Positions 22,801 to 31,800 of a DNA stretch of 64,000 bases are shown piece after piece. This stretch comes from Actinernus sp. WN-2022 (lineage: Eukaryota; Cnidaria; Anthozoa; Actiniaria; Actinernidae). Numbering within the stretch: position 1 is the first letter of the stretch; the number at the start of each line of letters is the position of its first letter. The position numbers and the translations under genes were made by a program. Location: NCBI GenBank assembly GCA_030867875.1, contig JAOWCC010001501.1:25417036-25481035 (forward strand), read 5' to 3'. The notes beneath the pieces are model-generated. The model saw nothing but the letters and a program-made list of their open reading frames with translations, made no database searches and was not told the DNA's origin.

Positions 22801-25800
22801 AAAGTAAATGAGCAATATTCTCTTTCTATGAATATACATAAGAACCTTTATGATAAGCATTTTCCGATAAGAACCGTCAAAATAAACCCCAAAACTAGAA
22901 AGAATGTGTGGATGACTCCTGGCATTTTGAAATCAATAAAAAGGAAAAATAAATTGTTTAGATCCAAAGTAAAAAATCCTACACCGTGCAATATTTAAGA
23001 AATAGAAAACATTTCCCGTGTTTCTATAGAGTTATAGAAACACGAGTGGGAGTTTGGGAGAACGAGAAATCGTAGTGGGAACACGAGCCCGAAGGGCGAG
23101 TGTTTCCACAGCTATTTCGAGTTCTTCCAAACTTTCACAAGTGTTTCTATAACTCTATAGAAACAATGGGAAAATGTTTTCTATTTCCTTTATAAAATAA
23201 ACGAATATAGGCACGGAAACGCTCGCTTAATTTGATAACCAAAACGTAAATTCTCACAACTAGCTCAAGCGCGCGCTCAACTGTCTATGTTTCTATAGAG
23301 TTATAGAAACACGGCTTACAGCCAATCAGAGCGCGCGTACTATCGAAACTATTTTATAATACTAAATGGAAGGCCTATCGTAACAAATTTAATCATTTAA
23401 TAAGATACACCAAACAAAGCTATTACAAGTCTATGCTTGAAAAGGCCAAAGGTAATCTGAGAGCAACATGGATCCTGAAAAAGAAAAGAAAAGTTCCCGG
23501 AGTATCCTCTCTGGTTCATAATGATATTACATATAGAAACAAATTAAAAATAGCTAATATATTCAACACCTTTTTTACCAATGTTGGGCCTTCCTTAGCA
23601 AACAAACTTCCTCAAGGTACAAAACACTTTAGCCATTGGATGAGTACACCCTCTTCGTCTAACTTATCACTGGACTTTATATCACCCTATAAAGTACTGG
23701 ATTGCTTGTATGCTTTAGACCCTTCTAAAGCAACAGGTTATGATAACATAGCTATTAAGTACATAATAGGATCTGCTGAAATTATTTATGGGCCACTGTG
23801 TTTTATTATGAACACATCTCTAGATTCTGGGATTTTTCCTGATTTAATGAAGATTGCTAAAGTAATTCCTGTTTTCAAAACTAGCAATCGAACTACTAGT
23901 GTCTCAAACTATCGTCCAATTTCTCTTTTGCCAACGTTTGCAAAACTATTTGAGAAAATTGCATGTGAAAAATTAAGCCAGTATCTTTAAGAAAACAATC
24001 TACTTTTAATTATCAATATCAATTTGGCTTTCGTAAAAATAGAAGTACATCTCTCGCAATAATTGACTTTATTGACAGAATAAGAGATGCTAAAGATAAG
24101 GGTTAATTATCAATTGGGGTATTTTTAGACTTATCTAAAGCATTTGACAGGGTGAACCATGATATACTCCTCCAGAAACTTCCATATTATGGAGTCGTTG
24201 GTAAAGAAAAGTTGTGGTTTGAAAGTTACCTAACTAATCAAACACAATTTGTATGTATTGATGGTGTTAGCTCAAACACCATGGAAATAGATTGTGGTGT
24301 ACCACAGCGCTCGATTTTGGGGACAATATTATTTCTAATCTACATGGATGATGCAAAAACGTTTAATAGACTGGCTCACCTTGTCCTTTATGCTGATGAT
24401 ATGAATATCTTAATTCATCACAAAAATATTAAAAATATTATATCCTCTATAAATTCAGAACTCGAAGAGCTTGAGGAATGGCTCATAGCTAATAGACTAC
24501 ATGTAACTGTTAACCTTTCGAAAACAAATTTTGTGTTGTTCATATCTCGGCAAAGACTGAAACATATGAAAGAACATGCCTCAAATTTAAATATTACGTT
24601 TTCTATGAAAAATCTGAGGCGAATTGATAAGACAAAGTTTTTAGGGATTCTCATTGATGAGCATCTAAGTTGGGAGTGTCACATAAATAATATAGCAGTT
24701 ACAATTGCCAAATCAGTTGGTGTTATTTATAGATGTCGTAAATTTCTCAATCGTAAAATCTTAATTAATCTTATCTATCCATATTTATCTTACTGTACCA
24801 GTACATGGGGCAGTGTTTATAAAACAAATCTACATTCTTTATATATTCTACAGAAGCGTGCGATGCGTGTAATAACTTTCTCGGATTTCATGGCACATAG
24901 TAGGCCACTATTCTGTGACCTTGGGATATTAAATATTTATGAAATAACGAAATTACAACTTGGGGAACTTGCTTTTAGACATCAAAATAATTTGTTACCT
25001 AGTACTTTCGATACACTTTTTAGTATAATTTCTGAGGTCCACACATACAATACCCGATCGAGATCAAATAAGAATCTTTTTATTCCTAGAGCAAACCTAA
25101 ATTATCGAAAATTTAATGTCAAATTTGCAGCCTCGAAGGTTTGGAACAGTATACCTTTAGATATAAAACAATCGCCTAGCTTGAAATCTTTCAAAAGTAA
25201 TTACAAAAAATATCTTTTAGCTCTTCCTCCCGAGTATTAATGATACATTTCTGTCATTTGCAGCTGTTGTTTGTGCTATTTACTATTTACTATTTTTGCT
25301 CTTTCTCGTAGATATAATACTTAACCTAAACTCTATTACTTTAATCTTATTTTAAAAAATACATTTATTTCTGTTTCAGTCTAGTTTACACAACTCTTAG
25401 ACTAGATCTAGTGCACTATCTACATTCACTTTTTATATATATCCTGTATTTGTCTTATGTATAGATTAATTTAAATAAGTTTTCCAGGGGCATAAGCAAC
25501 TTTGGTAACCCTCGTGGTTTTATGCTTGTGCTCCTCCACATTAGCAAATATCTTTTGTCGCATGTAAATGTAATGATTGTTTTGTTTTGTGGAAATAAAA
25601 ACCTTGAACCTTGAAAAAAAAAATTGCTCTCCATTGCTGGTCGGATGGTTGGGCGATGGTTGACTCTCAAAAAATCGTGCTTTTTCTATAAATTGGATCT
25701 TCCTTTTTAACCAACAATGAAAATGTTGATTTTTTTACCACGTTCAGTACTATATAAGAGAGTAATCGTATTCATCTGTCATAACTTATTCACTTAAAAA

Positions 25801-28800
25801 AAAAAAAAATATTATCGTATAGTCTGTAGTTTGTAACGTCTGTCTCTCAAATGAATAATACTCTAAACTCTTTTAAGTGTAACGTGTGAGCCCCCTAGAT
25901 GAGCTAATAGAGCTCTTGGGGTGAACTCGTAATAAAAAAATTGTTTAAATAAAAAATATATATTACTTTAAGTACCAGCAGATATACATGAATGTCATAC
26001 ATCAAAATAATCCCCAATGATAGGATTCTAAATTTTTGTGGTCATATTTGTAATCGGGCATTCACATCAAAATCACGTAAATTTCACATCAGATTGTTGT
26101 TGTCAATTTCATGAAACTGACATTTGATTTTAGGAATGAAATATAGCACTCACGTCAAGAATAAAACAAAACCTTCAATCTGTTATCACAAACACTTTTA
26201 TACAAGTTATTTAACTTAAATGTTGTTGGGCCCTTTCTGTATCGTTTTCCTGTGTGACTTGCATGGGAGATGAAAACCCATTGAAATACATGTATTTGCT
26301 TTCTCAAATGAAAACTTATTCCTGTGGACGGGGCCTAAGTTTTCCTCTACAAATTACTCTTCCAAATTATACAAATTACGAGGCGGCCATTATGAATGTG
26401 ATACTGACTTCCATACCAATAGTTCTGACAGGATGCTGTTGATCTAATCGCAGGATATTAATACGACCATCTTCACCAGCTGTTACGATGTCTCGTGTAT
26501 TCGCACTCGTGGTCAGACTGGTACAGGAACACACATGATTGGTGTGGTGGTGTAACATAGCCCACGTCTGTTCTGGTTGGATGGTCTGTGATTTGAGTAA
26601 GGTGTAGGAACAACAAGTTAAAGTCAAGGAAAGTCGAAGGTAAAAGATGAAGGTATTAATTTATCTTCAAAAATAGCGGAGGTCCCTCTTCGGCCCGTGC
26701 AAGTGGAGCACCATACATGTACATATAGCATGAAAGTGAAATTTTAGTGACATGTTTTTGCCCGCTCACCCGCCCGCATAACTAGTCGTAAATTGCTTTT
26801 TAGAAAATCTTGACTACTGCCGGTATTACAGATATTGGTCGAAAGTTATTGACATCTGACCTAACACCTTTTATAAAGATGGGTGTCACCTAATGGCTGA
26901 CTTCCACTCCATTGGAAAAATTCCAGTTTCAGCTTGAGTTTGTAAATCCCATAAAGATCGTCCACTCATTCTTTATGTAGTAGTTAAAATATGAGCGGGA
27001 GATCTGTATGGGCATTTACAATGGCGAGCCGCTTCGGCGAGCCATTGTAAAGCCCATACAGATCGGACGCGAATATTTTATCTTACTTGTGAAATGAATA
27101 GATAACTAAAAGCCATTGATATGCAAAACATAAAATTTTAACCTTTGATTTCTCCCACCCTGCTATCGATGTGGGATGAATTAGTTTCTCACAAAAACAT
27201 ATCCCACATCGAAGAGACAATGTGTATACAATAAGAGAGCAGAGCGTAGCATGCAGAAAAACAGGTCCCACATGGAATAGATGGTGTGTACATACAATGT
27301 AATAAGAGAGCAGATGTACTTTGTCATTTCACCCGTCCCGGGATAGGGGTAGTCAGTGATCGGTCGTGAGACTTCCCTCACTAGCTTAGCTAGTATTCTG
27401 TACCTGATACAGAATACTACTAGAGCTATAACGGACCATCGGGTCTGTATCACGGACCATGGTGTCTGTATCACGGACCATGGTGTCTGTATCACGGACC
27501 TAAGTGTCTGTATCGCGGACCATGGGGTCTTTATATCGATACAGAACCTGATGTCTTATTAATCAGGTTTCTACGTGGGTATACAGAGGTGATCATGTGG
27601 TGTCATTCAGCACATGGGATTGGCTAGTACCCTTATGAATTATTAATGAATTTTACAACTAGTACTTACAATGTATCTTTATCAATAACAATCTTGCAAG
27701 ATCTTGCCAAAGACCTTGCCAAGATCTAAGATCTAATCTTGGCAATATCTTGTATGATCATGCATGATTAGCCTGCAAGATATTGGCTAGATCTTGGCAA
27801 TATTCTCAACCTGGGTAGCTCAAATTCTATATTATGGTATGTTCAAATATGCCTCACAAGGAACCTTATTTTTGTGATACAGATTGCTATTGTGGTGCAA
27901 TTTGCTGCTGTGCAGTTTACAATCATGAGTGATTGTTAGTACTGATGTACCTCAGAATTACTACCAGGCTGTTGTGTCAGATGACAATCCCCATCTCTTT
28001 CTCAAAATAATACTACAGGTTTTTTTATGTCCCCCTTGTATAGATTAGAAGAGGAAGGAGACAAGGCCAAGGGCTTATACATGTACATCCCTGCACAAGG
28101 ACAAGACCGGGATTTGAACCCCTGACCTCCTGCACTCTAGACTGTGCTCTACCAACTGGGCTAACCAGTGAGGCAGTGAAGTCATCTTATAATAATAATA
28201 TATATATATATAATAAAGTCTTTATTTAATGAGGGTACATTGTACACGTAGCACTAAATAGCATACAATACTGAACATTAAACTTGTAGTGGCCCTCTTA
28301 GATCGATTATTCATAGAGGGTAACACATTTACTGATGAAACTCAGTACTCTCCCACATGGCTCTCTGTGACTCAGCCCTATGGTTTTATGTGGACCCTTA
28401 TCTGAGAAGATGTCAAGGCCTAACCATTCGCTGTTCAATATTATGTAAAGGCATGATTATTGGTCTGCTCAGGGTTTGAATCCCAGGCCTACAGCACATA
28501 ATTAGGCCTACCCTAAGCTAACTGGGAGGATCTGGGTTTTAACCACTAAGCTACAGTAAATGGGAGGGGCAACAAAGCTATGGCAAATCAAGAACTGATG
28601 ACAGTTGCAGATACCTCAAGGTATAATGTACCTGAAACTGGCATTAAAAAGTAAACATTCCAAATGTTCCTCCTTTGAAATCATCAGGCTAGTTAATACA
28701 TTATCTTGTGTGCCTTTAGCTTTAAAAGCCAGTATATTAAACTCATTCAAACATGGGTGAGTCAGCCAATCGGAGCATGTGACAGGGCTACTGGCAATTA

Positions 28801-31800
28801 TCGTCAGCAACTATAATGATGATCGATGGCTACTTACTGTAAAACTTAAAGCTAGAGTGGTACAAATGTAGCTTTAATGGCACACAAAAACAGTTGTCCA
28901 GCAACTAAAAACTTAAATGACAGCCCTGATTGATGTACATGTATATGTTGTGGTTCAATTTGATCTTTGGTTCAAAAATTTTGAACCAGTACAAAATTGT
29001 TGAACCAGTACCATTTTTTTGAACCAGTACCATTTTTTTGAACCAGTTCAAATTTTATTTACAAGTGTGAACTTGTAGTTTGGGGTAAGGTTTATGACAG
29101 GCTTTCTATGTAAGAAAATAGCATAGTAAGTTCTACAGAAGTACTTTGGAATAAAAATACCTTTATTCCTTGTTTGTGTTCATCTTTTATTTTATAGCTG
29201 GAATGTACTGGTAACACAGTTACTTTGCGCAGTGATGTATTTTAATATGAATATAAACAGCAAACTATACAACTAACACCGTAAATTGACGGTTAGGGTG
29301 TTTTCAAATGCAGGGTAAGGGTTTGGATTAGTTCTCTGGACCATTAAAGAAGCATTATAAGTGACTTAGCCCTAATTTAGTGACTATATACAATGTAGCT
29401 CTAAAAACCCTAAATAAGTGAGCACCTGTTGTTGATGGTTAGGGTGTTTTTAGGGGTAGGGTTTGGATTAGCTCATATGACCATTGAAGAAGCATACTTT
29501 TTGTGTTGTTCAGTGATCTAGCCCTAAGAAGCCTAATTTAGTGACTACATGTAGCTCTAAAAACCCTAAATTAGTGAGCACTTGGGTTTACCAAAGTAAT
29601 TTTTTTTAATGTTCGGTTTATATAGGTCTTGGATTGTGTTAGGAATGACTGAGTTTGCTTGGAGTTAGGGAGGAGTGCTAACTGGCTTTAATAAATCTGC
29701 TTGTTATTGGCCCTTGTGAACTCCACTTGGAACGGCAAAGCGAAACAGAAATGTTGTATTTTTTTTAGTTATTTCTGTGTAGTTCTTGATCATTTATCCA
29801 TTTTTGCATCTTTTCACATCCTCTGTGGGTGATTCTTTGATGAGAGAACAAGAGAATAGTTACAGCATTTCTTTGAGTCGGGGTGGCGCATGGTGCCATA
29901 TTATCTCGCCCTTGCTCTGAGGGTTTTTCTCCGGCTTCCTTCCATCCACAACAGCTAACACGCTAAATTCCAATTTGATCTGTGGATTAGTTAGAAGTAT
30001 GTTGTTTGCGTACTCGCATTTTCTTCTACTTCTAGTAAGCTGAGTCTAACAAGTACGAGGGGTAACTTCAAGATCATTTACACTCGTTTAATACTTTAAG
30101 ATATTCTTTATTAGCTCTTTCTTAGAAGTCTTCTTCCAGATACAATGGTAGTCAGGTGATTCGCTTTTCTTTTGCTTTCTTTTAGCTCAGCCGCAGCTGT
30201 GATTACTGTGTAAAAGTCAGCTCGGTTGACACAGTTTGTTTCTTTCGGCAAACGATTTCTCACGGGCGTAGAGAGAGGTTGAGTTTGCGAGTTTTTCTTG
30301 AGAACCCTATCTCTAGGTGGGTAAGAGCTTGTTTACTGACCGGTTAGGGTTTTGTTTACGGTAGGGTTTTAGTTAGTTAAAAATTCCCAGCATCATTTTC
30401 TGTGTAATTATGTCTGTGACACCGCAAACTCAACCTCCCTCTATGCCCGGGGGAAATCATCTCCAATTTGTTTCGAAGTATGAGTGGAGCCGTAAAGTAC
30501 ATCTGATCATCTATGAACAATGTATTTTTCTGGATTTAGCTTTCTTACTTCCCCTGAGTTGCTGCAGTTTTCATAAAAGAATGCAGTCAACACAAACTTT
30601 GTCTGTATAAGGGGTCGTATAATACAGTTTTGTCTGTGTTGTTGTCCATGTGATTTTATTTCCAAGTCCGATTTTGTTAGCAGTGCGCATGTGCAAATAA
30701 AATGAAGAGACTGGAAACAAATTAGCATAAGGATAGGAACTGGGTTCAACGATTAGTCACCTATAGAATAAACGATGGTGTAAAAATCAACAAGCGCTTC
30801 TGTGGCGCAGTGCGTTAATCAACTGGATCATCATCTACCAGGCGTTCCTCGTGATTCTGTCTCAAGTTAAGCCCGACCGGGCGAGGTTAGTAAGTGGATG
30901 GGTGACCGTCAAGGTAAGTGGTACAGTAACGTGTGTCAGGGGGGAAAAGGGAAAAAGGGGATGGGACTGGGGAAGGGAGGGTAGAAAGTAGAGGGAAGGG
31001 GAGGGTTGACAAAAAATATTTTGTAGGGGAGGGGTGGGTGGAATTTTCTTTTTCTTTTTAAATCCCCCCAAAAAACTAAACCCCTTTTTTTTATGAATCC
31101 CAAAAAATTAAAAAAATCCCTTTTTAGAATCTTGAAATAATGAACCAGTTCAAAAAAATTGTACTGGTTCAAATATATTTGTACCAGAGGTAATAACTGA
31201 ACCACAACATATACAATCATGTATATACTTCTATTGAACTAAAAAACTTGTATTAAGAAAATATTTTTGAGTCAGGAGAGATATTATAGTAATGTAACTT
31301 ACTCAGATAATACTATAATACTACAATAATATCATAATTATTATGCCAGCAGGGTTGCTGGACAGGCGGCCAACAATTTGACAATGAGTAGCTATTTACA
31401 TAAAAGCTGTCTTCACAAAAAGACAAATAAATTATTGGATGAGTCTAACAAGTGCGTTCAAGCAAAACAACAGGCAGCTAGTCTTTCATCCTAACAGCCC
31501 ATGGAAATCTGCTGGTTGCTGGCTTCTATACAGAGAACCCTGGCGAGCTAGTGATCATGCCACTTCACTCTTAATGATCTATAGTCTACCACTACCGATA
31601 ATATCATTGCACTGAAGCATGTAATTAATGGTCATAAAATTATTATATGGTAATTAACTTTAACTTACCTGTTTTCTTGGGTTGTATTGGTACAGTGACA
31701 CACTTCCTGTTGATGATGCCACTAGAATCCTTTCAGGGTCACTGTACTGTTGGAATACAAGAATACATGTACAATGTATTTAACTTCAGTTGGCTTTAGA

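Larger units (their letters stand above)
22076..25615 (+). pseudogene. Nearly full-length non-LTR retrotransposon (endonuclease + RT)
   Basis: The order is AP-type endonuclease (FDVIALTETWL, then LAGDFNIDLHK and SDHLPIF, 22090-22690), linker, RT fingers (SNYRPISLLPTFAKLFEK, 23900-23990), QFGFRKNRSTS, LDLSKAFDRVNHDILL, GVPQ, LYADDMNIL (about 24389) and a C-terminal domain with RSRSNKNLF and VWNSIPLDI, ending at TAA 25238-25240. A frameshift near 22327, a foldback MITE insertion at 22998-23345, a shift near 23990 and an internal stop near 24105 disable it. The 3'UTR carries a 12-bp hairpin and ends AAAAACCTTGAACCTTGAA. Confidence 0.85.
28942..31213. mobile_element. 2.3-kb TIR element with TATATGTTGTGGTTCA ends
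   Basis: Perfect 16-bp inverted ends (28942-28957 and 31198-31213) are followed inward on both sides by repeats of GAACCAGTAC/GTACTGGTTC. The interior holds a roughly 190-bp tandem duplication with GGTTAGGGTG (29285-29585), a short open frame at 30410-30610 of unknown meaning, and a tRNA-like/5S-like unit at 30793-30908. No transposase was found. It lies in NUP43 intron 3. Confidence 0.55.

Noticed and set aside
29285..29585. Interstitial telomere sequence
   Set aside because: GGTTAGGGTG occurs only a few times within a longer duplicated unit; there is no TTAGGG array.
30410..30610. 66-codon ORF as the start of a gene
   Set aside because: No domain, no downstream continuation and no splice context; left as unassigned sequence in the TIR element.
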